From assembly GCA_963735065.1 (NCBI GenBank), contig CAVTJL010000006.1:1-64000 (forward strand): DNA of 64,000 bases, in the 5' to 3' direction. Positions 24,040 to 33,072 of the stretch are shown piece after piece. Numbering within the stretch: position 1 is the first letter of the stretch; each line of letters opens with the position of its first letter. The notes under the pieces are model-generated. The model had not been told where the DNA came from and did no database searches. It saw nothing but the letters and a program-made list of their open reading frames with translations. The stretch is from CAVTJL01 sp963735065 (GTDB taxonomy: Bacteria > Pseudomonadota > Alphaproteobacteria > Geminicoccales > Geminicoccaceae). A program made the position numbers and the translations under genes.

Positions 24040-25455
24040 TCAGGCGCCGAAGGGTGCCGGTGGGGCAAGTGGCGCCTCGAGGCAGGCCTCGGCGCGCAGG
24101 GCCAGGGCCATCACCTCGGCATCGGCAAACCTCCGGCCGATGATCTGCAGGCCCACCGGCAGACCGTCGACCAGGCCGCAGGGCACGGAGCAGGCCGGCA
24201 CGCCCGCGTGGTTGAGGAGCGGCGTGAAGACGGCGTGGCCACGACCGTCGACCGGCCGTCCGTCGATGGTGGCCGGGCCGTCCTCACCGACCGTCCAGGG
24301 CACGCAGGGAACAGTCGGGCACAGCAGCAGGTCGTGGTCGACGAAGAAGGCGGCCAGGGCCTGGGCGATGCGCTCGCGCGCGACCAGGGCCCGGCCGATC
24401 GCAGGGCCGTCATAGCCCAGCCCCCGCTCGATCTGGGCGCCGATCGAAGGATCGAACAGCTCGGGCTCGCTCCGGAAGCGCTCGCCATAGAGGGCGGCCA
24501 GCCCCACTTCCTGAAGGGGCATCACCGACCGCTCGCTCGTGTCGGCGGGCCACGCCGGATCTGCGTCACGGATGGCGAGGCCGCGCGCGCGCAGCTTGTC
24601 GACCGTGCCGGCCACGGCGCCCGCCACCTTCGGATCGACCGCGACGTCGAGCCCCAGGCGCGCGCTGAAGGCGATGCGCAGGCGTCCCGGATCGACCCCG
24701 CGCCATGCGGTCGACGGTAGCGGCACCGCATCGGCATCGCGCGGATCGAAGCGCTCGATCACCTCGAGCATGAGCAGCGCGTCGGCCACCGTGCGCGTCA
24801 TCGGCCCCAGGACTCCGTTGCCGAAGACGGGCTCCGCGAAGCCCGGGCCCTGCGGCACGCGCCCGCGCGAGGGCTTGAGGCCGACGAGGCCGGTGTGCGC
24901 CGCTGGGCGACGGATCGACCCGCCGGCGTCGGTGGCGAGCGCCAGCGGGGCCAGCCGGGCGGCCACGGCCGAGGCCGGGCCGCCCGACGACCCGCCTGGC
25001 GTGCGCCCCAGGTCCCAGGGATTGTAGGTCGAGCCGTAGAGCGGCGTGTCGGTAGCACCCTTGCAGGCAAGATCGGAGCAGGCGGCGATGCCGAGCATCA
25101 CGGCACCCGCCTCCTCCAGGCGCCGCACCGGCAGGGCGCTCTCCGGTGCCACGAAGTCCCGGAAGAGCAGGGAGCCCTGGGTGATGCGGCGACCCTTGAC
25201 CCAGATATTGTCCTTGACGACGAAGGGCACGCCCAGCAGCGGGGAGGGGTCGCCGCGCGCGAGGCGGGTATCGGCCGCGGTCGCGGCAAGTCGCGCCTTC
25301 TCGGCATCGACCAGCACGAGCGCATGCAGCTCGGGATCGAGCCTGGCGATACGCTCGAGATGCCACTCGGTCACCTCGCGCGCCGACAGGCGCTTCTCGC
25401 GAAGCGCCAGCGCGATCCCGGCAGCCGTCGCGGGCAGCAGTGGGTCTGCGGCCAT
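24040..25455 (-). CDS. Amidase-signature family hydrolase
   Basis: 471 aa. The Ser-Ser-Lys catalytic triad of the amidase signature is visible as K81 in PFVVKDNIW, the serines of PGGSSGGP (156-157) and S180 in ATDAGGSIRRPA. The family hydrolyses a wide range of amides in the cytoplasm. The start at 25455 is preferred over an upstream ATG because the latter runs through the end of the deacetylase gene. It is the last gene of the ribose-type importer unit (30149 downwards), 35 bases after the deacetylase, so it probably cleaves an amide made by that enzyme. It converges with the NHL gene with only six bases between stops. Confidence 0.87.
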   Translation of the reverse strand: MAADPLLPATAAGIALALREKRLSAREVTEWHLERIARLDPELHALVLVDAEKARLAATAADTRLARGDPSPLLGVPFVVKDNIWVKGRRITQGSLLFRDFVAPESALPVRRLEEAGAVMLGIAACSDLACKGATDTPLYGSTYNPWDLGRTPGGSSGGPASAVAARLAPLALATDAGGSIRRPAAHTGLVGLKPSRGRVPQGPGFAEPVFGNGVLGPMTRTVADALLMLEVIERFDPRDADAVPLPSTAWRGVDPGRLRIAFSARLGLDVAVDPKVAGAVAGTVDKLRARGLAIRDADPAWPADTSERSVMPLQEVGLAALYGERFRSEPELFDPSIGAQIERGLGYDGPAIGRALVARERIAQALAAFFVDHDLLLCPTVPCVPWTVGEDGPATIDGRPVDGRGHAVFTPLLNHAGVPACSVPCGLVDGLPVGLQIIGRRFADAEVMALALRAEACLEAPLAPPAPFGA

Positions 25456-25490
25456 TCTCGTCCCTCCCAACCTCGACGGTCCGATGCGGC

Positions 25491-26406
25491 TCAGGCCGGC
25501 CCGGAATAGGGGTGATGCTCGAGCCAGTGGCGCGCGATCTCGATGCGCCGGCACACCCAGACATCCTGGCGGCTCTTGATGTGATCGAGCAGGCGGGCAA
25601 GGCCGGAGGCGCGGCCCGGATGGCCCAGCAGGCGCATGTGCATGCCGATCGACATCATCTTCGGCTGCGTCTTTCCTTCCTCGTAGAGGAAGTCGAACGC
25701 ATCGCGGCAGTAGGTGTAAAAGTCCTCGCCGGTGCCGAAATGAGCCGAGCCGAACTTCATGTCGTTGTTGGTCAGCGTATAGGGAACGACGAGGTGCGGC
25801 TTGCCGCTCTGCTGCACATAGTAGGGCAGATCGTCGTTGTAGGCGTCGCTGTCATAGAGAAAGCCGCCCTCCTCGACGACGAGGCGGCGCGTGTTGACGC
25901 TGGGCCCATAGCGGCAGTACCAGCCGAGCGGGCGGGAGCCCATGCTCTTCTCGAGGCTGGCGATCGCCTGGCTGATGTGGCTGCCGCTCCTCCTCCTCGG
26001 AGAGCTTGAAATGCTCGACCCAGCGCCAGCCGTGGCAGCAGATGTCGTGGCCGGCCTCGGCGATGGCCTTGGCCCCCGCCGGCGTGCGCTCGAGCGCCAG
26101 GGCGCAGCCGAAGATGGTCATCGGCATCTGCCGCTCGGCGAAGAGGCGCATGATCCGCCAGAAGCCGGCGCGCGAGCCGTACTCGAACATCCCCTCGGCC
26201 GCGAGGTCCCGCTCGCCGGCCGGCACGGGCGAGCTCGGCACCTCGACGAGGCCGATGTCCGTCCGCCCGTCGCCGTTCTCGAACGAGTACTCCGAGCCCT
26301 CCTCGTAGTTGAGGACGAAGTTGACGGCGACACGGGCGCCGTTCGGCCACTTCGGGTCGGGCGGATTGCCGCCGTAGCCGATCAGATCACGCGCGTAGCT
26401 CGACAT
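25491..26406 (-). pseudogene. Allantoinase (PuuE)-like polysaccharide deacetylase, frameshifted
   Basis: The first frame starts at 26406 with SYARDLIGYGGNPPDPKWP and continues through FVLNYEEGSE and GHDICCHGWRW, the metal-site motifs of the PuuE subgroup of NodB-like hydrolases. The second frame (to 25491) carries LGWYCRYGPSVNTRRLVVEE, SIGMHMRLLGHPGR and the closing IARHWLEHHPY. Together they give the normal full length of about 300 aa. A single extra base within roughly 25984-25995 separates them; removing it yields EEER-x-HISQAIASLEKSMG across the join. Known members open cyclic ureides such as allantoin or deacetylate sugars. As written, the active site is split and the product would be non-functional. 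Confidence 0.8.
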
Positions 26407-26426
26407 GCTTGGAGAATCCTCCCCTT

Positions 26427-27440
26427 TTAGAACTGCTGCTCCTGGCGGCCGCGCACGATCTGCGAGAGCGTGACGGCCAGGATCAGGGCGCCGCCATAGA
26501 ACATGTCCTGGATGAACGAGCTGAAGCCCAGGAAGATCAGGCCGGTGATGCCCGTGACGAGGAAATAGACCGCGATCGTCGAGCCCCAGGGATTGAAGCG
26601 CCCGGGCAGGATGCTCGTCGAGCCGAGGAAGGCAGCGGCAAAGGCGGGCAGAAGATAGGACGTGCCCGACACCGGATCGGCCGCCCCCTGCGTTCCGGCA
26701 TAGAGCACGCCGGCGAGGGAGCCCAGCAGGCTCGAGGCGACGAGGCAGCCGCGGCGGACACGGTCGGTGTCGATGCCGCTCAGGCGCGCCACCTCGCGCC
26801 CGCGCCCGACGAAGAGGATGCGGCGGCCGAGCGCCGTGTACTCGAAGAGGTACCAGATGATGAGCGCCAGGCCGATGGCGTAGTAGAACTCGAGCGGTAT
26901 GCCGAAGATCCGCGTGACGATCACAGCATTGATCAGCCAAGACGAGATGCCGCTGATCGTCATCGAATCACTGATCCAGAGGGTCAGGCCGTGCAGGAAC
27001 GTGCCAACACCCAGCGTGACGATCAGCGAGTGGATGCGGAAGACTGTAATGAAGAAGCCGTTGATGAGGCCGACGATGATGCCCATCGCGAGCGCCGCCA
27101 GGATGGCCCAGCCGATCGGCACGCCCAGATTGACGTTGAGCACGGCGATCGTCATCGACGAGAGCGTCATGACATAGGCGATCGAGACGTCGAAGTCGTT
27201 GGCGGTGAGCGGGATGATGAGCCCCAGCGTCACGACCACCAGCACCGCCTGCGAGCCCAGGATCGTCGAGATGTTGGGCCAGGTGAAGAACGTCTCGGGC
27301 TTGAGGATGCTGAAGACCACGAGCATCACGACCCAGGCGACGATGAGCCCGTAGCGCTCGGCATGGGCCACGAGGGCGCGCCCGGCGGCAGGCTTCGCCA
27401 GCGCCGCCTCGGCCGGACGGATCTCACCCTCACTCAGCAT
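26427..27440 (-). CDS. Ribose-type ABC importer permease (RbsC family)
   Basis: 337 aa with eight to ten hydrophobic segments. TLGLIIPLTANDFDVSIAYV carries the conserved region that in RbsC-like permeases reads GGIDLSVG, here altered to NDFDVS. GINGFFI-type and FHSLIVTLGVGTFLHG segments are also present. It overlaps the ATPase gene upstream by 11 bases. It is the sole permease of this importer and presumably acts as a homodimer in the inner membrane. Confidence 0.85.
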   Translation of the reverse strand: MLSEGEIRPAEAALAKPAAGRALVAHAERYGLIVAWVVMLVVFSILKPETFFTWPNISTILGSQAVLVVVTLGLIIPLTANDFDVSIAYVMTLSSMTIAVLNVNLGVPIGWAILAALAMGIIVGLINGFFITVFRIHSLIVTLGVGTFLHGLTLWISDSMTISGISSWLINAVIVTRIFGIPLEFYYAIGLALIIWYLFEYTALGRRILFVGRGREVARLSGIDTDRVRRGCLVASSLLGSLAGVLYAGTQGAADPVSGTSYLLPAFAAAFLGSTSILPGRFNPWGSTIAVYFLVTGITGLIFLGFSSFIQDMFYGGALILAVTLSQIVRGRQEQQF

Positions 27441-29055
27441 GGCTGCTCACCCCGGTTCCATCGACGGCGGCGCTGTGCGCGCTGCTCACATAGCAATGCT
27501 CGGCGATCGCCTGCTTGGTGATGTGCGGCCGCACCAGCTCGGCCGTCACCCGCCCCTGCGCCAGGACCAGGACGCGCGTGCAGATGGCCTCGAGCTGCTC
27601 GTAGTCGGAGCTGGCGCAGATCACGCAGGCGCCGCCGGCGGCCGCCTTCGCGATGTGCTGGAACACGTTCTGGCGAGCGCCGACGTCCACGCCCTGCGTC
27701 GGCTCGTCGAGCAGCACGAGCCGCGGCTCGAGCTGCAGCCACTTGCCCAGCAGCACCTTCTGCTGATTGCCGCCGCTCAAGGCCGAGAGAGGCAGCCGCG
27801 GGTCGCGCGGCTGCACGGTGAAGGCCTCGGCCACCTCGACGGCGCGCCGCACCATGCCGCCGCGGTCGAGGAGCAAGGAGCGGAAGGTCCGGCCGAGCAG
27901 CGGCATGGTGACGTTGTCGCTGACGGGCAGCATGCCGATCGCCCCGGCATTGGGCCTGTCGGCGGGGATGAGCACGATCCCGCGGGCGATCGCGTCGCCG
28001 GGCGTCATCTCCTGCAGCCGGACGGATGCGCCGGCGATGCTGAGCTCGCCCCCTGCGGCCGGACGGGCGCCGAAGAGGAGATAGGGCACCTCGTCGAAGC
28101 CCGAGCCGACGAGCCCGGTGAGGCCCAAAACCTCGCCCGGGGCAAGGTCGAAGGAGAGGTCATGGACCATCCCGCCGGCGAGGCCCTGCACGCCCACCGA
28201 GCGCGTGCGCGTCGCAGCCTGCGGCGTGACGAAGCTCCTGGCCTCGATCCGCCGGCCCACGATCATCTCGACGAAATCGTCCTTGGTGGATCCCTTGGTC
28301 GTCAGCGTGCCTGCGACGCGGCCGTCCCGCAGCACGGTGGCCCGGTCGGTGATCTCCATGACCTCGTCGACGTCGTGCGAGACGAAGATGACGCTCGAGC
28401 CCTCGCCAACGATGCGGCGGATCACGTCGAAGAGCAGGTTGACGTCGCCGCGCGGCAGGAACGGCGTGGGCTCGTCCAGGACCAGAAGGCCGCGGCCGCC
28501 GCTGCCCTGCCACTCGAGCTCGTCGACGGCGCGCACGATCGCCAGCAGTGCCCGCTCGACCGGCGCCAGACGCGCCACCTCGACCGCGGGGTCGATGCTG
28601 AGCCCGAAGCGGGCGAAGAGCGCCGACGCGCGCTCGCGCTCGCGGCGCCAGCTCAGGCCCCAGCGCTCGGCGGCGGCGAGGCGGCCAATGAGAAGGTTCT
28701 CGACCACCGTCAAGGCCGGGATCAGGCCCAGATGCTGATGGACGAAGCTGATGCCGAGCTCGCGAAAGCGGCCCGGCGGCAGCGGCAGGGCCACGGGCTC
28801 GCCATGCACCCAGAGGCTGCTGCCCGGGTCCGGCTCATGAAAGCCCGCCAGGACCTTGATCAGTGTCGACTTGCCCGAGCCGTTCTGGCCGAGCAGGCCG
28901 TGGACCTCGCCGCGCTCGACCCGGAGGGCGGCGTTGACGAGCGCCCGCTGGCCGCCGAACGTCTTCGAGAGGTTCTCGATCAGCAGCGCGGGCGGGGACG
29001 CGCCCTGCGGGCGCGCCCCCTTCTCGGCATCGGCGGCTACTGCTTGAGCTGCCAC
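27430..29055 (-). CDS. Ribose-type ABC importer ATPase (two-domain, RbsA family)
   Basis: 541 aa with tandem nucleotide-binding domains. Domain 1 has Walker A GQNGSGKST (56-64), Walker B LLVLDEPTPFLP and switch FVSHDVDEV, but its signature reads LAPVERALLAIVRA instead of LSGGQ. Domain 2 lacks a real Walker A (GLVGSGFDEVPY), as is normal for RbsA, and keeps LSALSGGNQQKVLLGKWL. The start lies inside the end of the binding-protein gene (19-base overlap). It powers the 26427 permease. Catalysis probably occurs at a single composite site. Confidence 0.86.
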   Translation of the reverse strand: MAAQAVAADAEKGARPQGASPPALLIENLSKTFGGQRALVNAALRVERGEVHGLLGQNGSGKSTLIKVLAGFHEPDPGSSLWVHGEPVALPLPPGRFRELGISFVHQHLGLIPALTVVENLLIGRLAAAERWGLSWRRERERASALFARFGLSIDPAVEVARLAPVERALLAIVRAVDELEWQGSGGRGLLVLDEPTPFLPRGDVNLLFDVIRRIVGEGSSVIFVSHDVDEVMEITDRATVLRDGRVAGTLTTKGSTKDDFVEMIVGRRIEARSFVTPQAATRTRSVGVQGLAGGMVHDLSFDLAPGEVLGLTGLVGSGFDEVPYLLFGARPAAGGELSIAGASVRLQEMTPGDAIARGIVLIPADRPNAGAIGMLPVSDNVTMPLLGRTFRSLLLDRGGMVRRAVEVAEAFTVQPRDPRLPLSALSGGNQQKVLLGKWLQLEPRLVLLDEPTQGVDVGARQNVFQHIAKAAAGGACVICASSDYEQLEAICTRVLVLAQGRVTAELVRPHITKQAIAEHCYVSSAHSAAVDGTGVSSHAE

Positions 29056-30149
29056 AGCTTCGCATACCCCTCGACGTAGGCGTCACCATAGCCCTGAGAG
29101 AGCTGCGGCGGGGTGCCCGCGTCCTTCGCGTTCTTCTCGTCGAAGATGTAGAAGGGGATCTTGGGGTTGTCGACGAGCGGCAGGCCGCAGACCCGGCGCA
29201 TCTCCGAATCCATGATGGCGTGCCCGATCCAGTCCAGGTTCTCGCCGATGTCCATCTGCACCTTGCCCTGCTGGATCAGGCCCAGCACGAAGGGCGTGCC
29301 GTTGAAGGCGTCGATCTTCACACGGTCCTGCGAGCCGGTGATCTGCACGGCCGGCACCACGAACTGCGCCATGCTGTCGTAGATCACGATGATGTAGTTG
29401 ATCGAGGGATCGGCGAGCAGCGCCGACTGGACGTTGGGCGTGATCCTCGTGCCCCAGTCGACGACCGGCACGTTGATCGTCTTCGTCTTGCAGTCCTCGC
29501 AGTGCTTGAGCTCGGCGTTGATGCCGTCGACCATCGAGTTGGTCGAGAGCGGGCCGGTCGAGATCAAGACAAGAGCGTTCATATGGCCCTTCGTCTGGAC
29601 CACCGCCCAGTCGACGAGAAGAGCACCTGCCTTGAAATAGTCGATCGGCACGTCGCCATCGGCGTATTTCTTGACGATGTCCGACTGCTCGACGCCGTTA
29701 TAGTGCGAGGCGACTACCGGAATGCCAGCGGCCTTCGCGGCCTGCACCTGAGGTACCAGCACGCGCGGGTCGGTGCCGGCCAGGAGATCGATGAGATCGA
29801 CCTTCTGGTTCACAGCAGCATCCATGCCCTGGACCCACTGCGAGCTCTGGCCCTGGTTCTCCCAGGTGATGAGCTTGAAGCCCACCTTCTTCGCCACCCC
29901 CTGCATCGCCTTCTCGATATTGGCGGTGAAGGGGTTGGCGCTCGACACCGGGATGCTGAGGATCGTCTTGTCCTTCATGCAGTTGGCCGCGTCGAAGGAC
30001 GGCCCCGGCGCCACGAACTCGGGCTTCTTCAGGAACGGCTCGAGCTGCTTTTGGAAGTAGTCCAGACCCTCGGCCTTGGCGGTTCCCGTCGTCGCAACGA
30101 CGAGACCTACGAGACCGACGAGCGTCGGCCACGCGATCCTGCCCCACAT
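29037..30149 (-). CDS. Ribose-type periplasmic binding protein
   Basis: 370 aa with a signal peptide (WPTLVGLVGLVVATTGTAKA). The mature part has ILSIPVSSANPFTANIEKAM and MDAAVNQKVDLIDLLAGTDP, typical of type-1 (RbsB-like) binding proteins that carry sugars, polyols, purines or autoinducer-like molecules. It heads a five-gene unit with the ATPase, the permease, the allantoinase-like deacetylase and the amidase. This suggests a nitrogen-containing ring or ureide as cargo rather than a simple sugar. A sigma54-like promoter lies about 50 bases upstream. Confidence 0.85.
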   Translation of the reverse strand: MWGRIAWPTLVGLVGLVVATTGTAKAEGLDYFQKQLEPFLKKPEFVAPGPSFDAANCMKDKTILSIPVSSANPFTANIEKAMQGVAKKVGFKLITWENQGQSSQWVQGMDAAVNQKVDLIDLLAGTDPRVLVPQVQAAKAAGIPVVASHYNGVEQSDIVKKYADGDVPIDYFKAGALLVDWAVVQTKGHMNALVLISTGPLSTNSMVDGINAELKHCEDCKTKTINVPVVDWGTRITPNVQSALLADPSINYIIVIYDSMAQFVVPAVQITGSQDRVKIDAFNGTPFVLGLIQQGKVQMDIGENLDWIGHAIMDSEMRRVCGLPLVDNPKIPFYIFDEKNAKDAGTPPQLSQGYGDAYVEGYAKLWQLKQ

Positions 30150-30198
30150 GATTTGTGCTCCTCCCGAGATGGTTCCCCAAGGGGATCAGGAACATCTT

Positions 30199-30215
30199 AG
30201 CAAGAACGATACCAG
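30199..30215 (-). promoter_or_regulatory. Possible sigma54-type promoter of the 30149 operon
   Basis: On the minus strand the sequence reads CTGGTATC-G-TTC-TTGC-T, with GG and GC ten bases apart as required for -24/-12 recognition. The -12 half is a full match; the -24 half (TGGTATC) deviates from TGGCACG. Transcription would start near 30188, leaving a leader of about 40 bases. Confidence 0.35.
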
Positions 30216-30224
30216 CGGAGGAAG

Positions 30225-30247
30225 GCCGGCCGCCACGGTCGGCCGGC
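30225..30247. terminator. Hairpin between quinone oxidoreductase and importer genes
   Basis: GCCGGCCG (30225-30232) pairs with CGGCCGGC (30240-30247) around a seven-base loop. It lies 18 bases past the stop of the minus-strand oxidoreductase. The only T-rich flank (GTTTTG) follows it on the plus strand, so if it terminates minus-strand transcription it does so without a U-run. Confidence 0.4.
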
Positions 30248-30264
30248 GTTTTGTCACATTCGCG

Positions 30265-31251
30265 CTATTCCTGCCCGCCCAGCCCCAGGAGGAGCTTGCC
30301 CGACACCTGGCGCGACTCGAGCGCCGCATGCATGGCGCCCGCCTGCTCGAACGGGAAGACCCGCTCGATCGGCACCTCGAGCCAGCCCTCGACGATGCCG
30401 CCCAGCATGGCCTCCACCCCGGCCCGCCACAGTGCCGAGGTCCTATCCACATGGCCCAGGTGGAACCGCGTGAACGTCAGCGACTTGGGCAGCAGGCGCT
30501 CGCGGATGTTCTTGAAGGGATCGCCTTCGGCCTCGCCGTAGCTCACGACCTTGCCCAGCGGCCGCACGGCATCGAAGCTGCGATCGAGCGTGGTGGCGCC
30601 CAGCGAGTTGAGCACGAGGTCGACACCGCGTCCGCCTGTCATCGCGAGCGCTACCGCGACGAAGTCCTCCTTGCCGCGGTCGACGACACGCGCGGCCCCG
30701 AGCTCCAGCGCGCGCCGCTCCTTGCCGGGCGTGCCCACGGTGCCGATCACCTGTGCACCCGCATGGACCGCGATCTGGGTGCAGAAAAGCCCGACGCCAC
30801 CGCCGATGGCATGCACCAGCACCGTGTCGCCGGGCTTCGTGCCGCCGATCGTGTGGATCATGTGCCAGGAGGTCAGCCCCTGGATCGGGAAGGCGGCGCC
30901 GGCATCGAGGCCCACCGCGTCCGGCAGCGGGATCAGGCTCTCGGCGCCCACGACGCAAAGCTCGGCATAGCCGCCGCCATGCTCGACATAGGCGGCCACC
31001 CGGTCACCTTCCTTCACACCCTCCACGTCCGGCCCGACCTCGGCCACGCGGCCCGAGACCTCGAAGCCCGGCACGAGCGGGTAGGTCGTGGGGTGCGGGT
31101 AGGTGCCCTTGCGCAGCATCGTGTCTGCCCAGTTGCACCCTGCGTAGGCAACGGCGACCAGCACCTGACCTGGCTCCGGCCTGGGGTCGGGCCGCTCCTC
31201 GATCACAAGATTGTCCTGCCCACCGGGCGAGGTGATGACCGCTACGCGCAT
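30265..31251 (-). CDS. Zinc-independent quinone oxidoreductase (MDR superfamily)
   Basis: 328 aa. The N-terminal GroES-like domain has YAGCNWADTMLRKGTYP. The Rossmann domain has AIGGGVGLFCTQIAVHAGAQ, a glycine-rich NADPH site, followed by GTVGTPGKERRALELGA. No structural-zinc cysteines are seen, which places it with quinone/crotonyl-type reductases rather than alcohol dehydrogenases. It is 26 bases after the hydantoinase B gene and probably cotranscribed. A role in reducing an unsaturated intermediate is inferred only from position. Confidence 0.87.
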   Translation of the reverse strand: MRVAVITSPGGQDNLVIEERPDPRPEPGQVLVAVAYAGCNWADTMLRKGTYPHPTTYPLVPGFEVSGRVAEVGPDVEGVKEGDRVAAYVEHGGGYAELCVVGAESLIPLPDAVGLDAGAAFPIQGLTSWHMIHTIGGTKPGDTVLVHAIGGGVGLFCTQIAVHAGAQVIGTVGTPGKERRALELGAARVVDRGKEDFVAVALAMTGGRGVDLVLNSLGATTLDRSFDAVRPLGKVVSYGEAEGDPFKNIRERLLPKSLTFTRFHLGHVDRTSALWRAGVEAMLGGIVEGWLEVPIERVFPFEQAGAMHAALESRQVSGKLLLGLGGQE

Positions 31252-31277
31252 CTTTCTTCCCTTCTCGACCTCGGGGG

Positions 31278-33072
31278 TCAGGCGGCCGCGTCGGCGCCGC
31301 AGCGATTGGCACGCAACGAGGCGGTGGCCGCCTCGTCGACGAGGCCGGCCGCATCGAGCACGACGCCATAGTCCCGCTCCGCGGCCGCCCGGTCGATCAG
31401 CCCGTCCGCCACATCATCGGCCACGAGCCCCGCCCTGCGCTGCAGCGGATCGCCATAGCCACCGCCGCCGGGGCCGCTGGCGACAAAGACATCCCCGGTC
31501 ATCGCGGCCATGTGCGGCACCTTCGAGGGCATCTGCCGCTCGGGGCCGCTCGCCGGCTTGTGCAGCAGCGTCGCGACCACGCCGTCGCCACCGCCGCCCA
31601 GACCCCATGGCTTGAAGCGGTGGCCGTCGCCCTCGACCGAGACGCCGCCGTCGGCGAGCATCCGGAAGGACCGGATCGAGCCTACCCCGCCCCGCCAGCG
31701 GCCGGGTGCCGCCGCACCCTCGCGCAGCTCATAGCGCTCGACCCTGAGCGGCAGGTGCGATTCGACATCCTCGATCGGGTTGTTGCGGGTATTCGCATAG
31801 AGCGTGTCGACGGCGTCCATGCCGTCCTTGCCGGGCCGCCCGCCATAGCTGCCCTCGAAGATCTCCATATGCACCCAGTGGCTCTCGCCCTTCACGCCCG
31901 AGAAGGCCATGACGCGGAGATTGCCGATGCCGGCCGATACCTTGTCCGGCACCACCTGCGCCAGCGCCTTCATCACCGTGTCGGCCAGCTGGTTGCCGGG
32001 GCAGAAGCGGGCGATGGTGGGTGCCGGGAAGATCGGGTTGGCGAGGCAGCCCTTGGGCGCCACGATGCGGATCGGGCGCGTGAGCCCGCTGTTCTGCGGG
32101 ATCGAGCCGTGGACCGCGCTGTCCAGCAGCACCGAGCGCAGCGTCAGCCAGATGGCACAGTCGACCGTGCCCTCGAGCGGCATGTTGATCGGCCGGTCAT
32201 TGACCTGTGGCGCCGTGCCGGTGAGGTCGACGGTGATCTCGCTGCCCTCGACGATCAGCGTCACGACGATCGGCAGCATGCACCGCGCCGGATCCTCGCT
32301 GTCGAGAAAGCCGTCGATCTTGGTCGTCGGCGCTGTAGCGACCGTCGGGCAGGGCCGCGATCGCGTCGCGCATCAGGCGCTCGGAGCGGTCCATCAGATG
32401 ATCGGATGCCGCCGCCACGCGCTCAGGCCCCCAGCGCCGCAGAAGCTCGAGAAAGCGCTCGGCGCCGATCCGGGCGGCCGCGATCTGCGCCTCCATGTCG
32501 CCCACGACGAGGTCGGGGGCACGGATATTGTCGCGCAGCATGTGCCACACGGGCTCGATGCGCCGCCCTTCCTCGTAGACCTTGATCGCCTTGAACTGCA
32601 GGCCCTCGGCATAGGCGTCGATCGCATCGACGATGCCGCAGCTCCCGGGGGTGAGGGCGCCGATGTCCAGATGATGGGCGGTCGTCACCGAGAAGCCGAC
32701 GAGCGTGCCCTCGAAGAACACCGGCACGATGAAGGCCACGTCCGGTCCGTGGCTGGCGCCGCCATAGGCGTCGTTGTGCATGATGACGTCGCCCGGCCTG
32801 ATCGCCTCGCCGCGCGCCGCCATGCGCTTCAGGATCCCGCGCACATAGCCCGGGATCGGCCCCGACTGCAGCGGCGTCGACTGGGCGCACTCGCAGAGCT
32901 GGCGACCCTCCGCGTCGACGAGCGCTGTGCCGAAATCCTCCGATTCGCGGATGATGCTGGAATAGGACATCCGCATCAGCTTGTGGCCCATCTCGATCGC
33001 GATGGTCTCCAGCGCCCCCTGGATGACGGCAGCCGTGACCGGATCGATGGTGTCGGCGAGGCTCTTGCTCAT
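31278..33072 (-). pseudogene. hyuB: Hydantoinase/oxoprolinase subunit B (HyuB), frameshifted
   Basis: The first frame starts at 33072 (IDPVTAAVIQGALETIAIEM) and has the conserved FGTALVDAEGRQLCE and DVIMHNDAYGGASHGPD blocks. The second frame begins at FLDSEDPARCMLPIVVTL and ends at 31278 after the C-terminal GGYGDPLQR motif. One extra base at about 32318-32323 separates them, since dropping it gives DDKIDGFLDSEDPARC. Joined length would be near 597 aa, in the family range. HyuB partners HyuA in ATP-dependent opening of hydantoins or 5-oxoproline, or in related carboxylases. The start overlaps the HyuA stop by ATGA. Confidence 0.82.

Noticed and set aside
27439..29079. A 546-codon plus-strand frame
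   Set aside because: Exact antisense of the RbsA-like ATPase gene, which has clear motifs; composition is shadow-like.
30225..30250. Hairpin plus GTTTTG as an intrinsic terminator
   Set aside because: The T-rich side follows the stem on the plus strand, whereas both flanking genes are on the minus strand. It is kept only as a weak U-less candidate.
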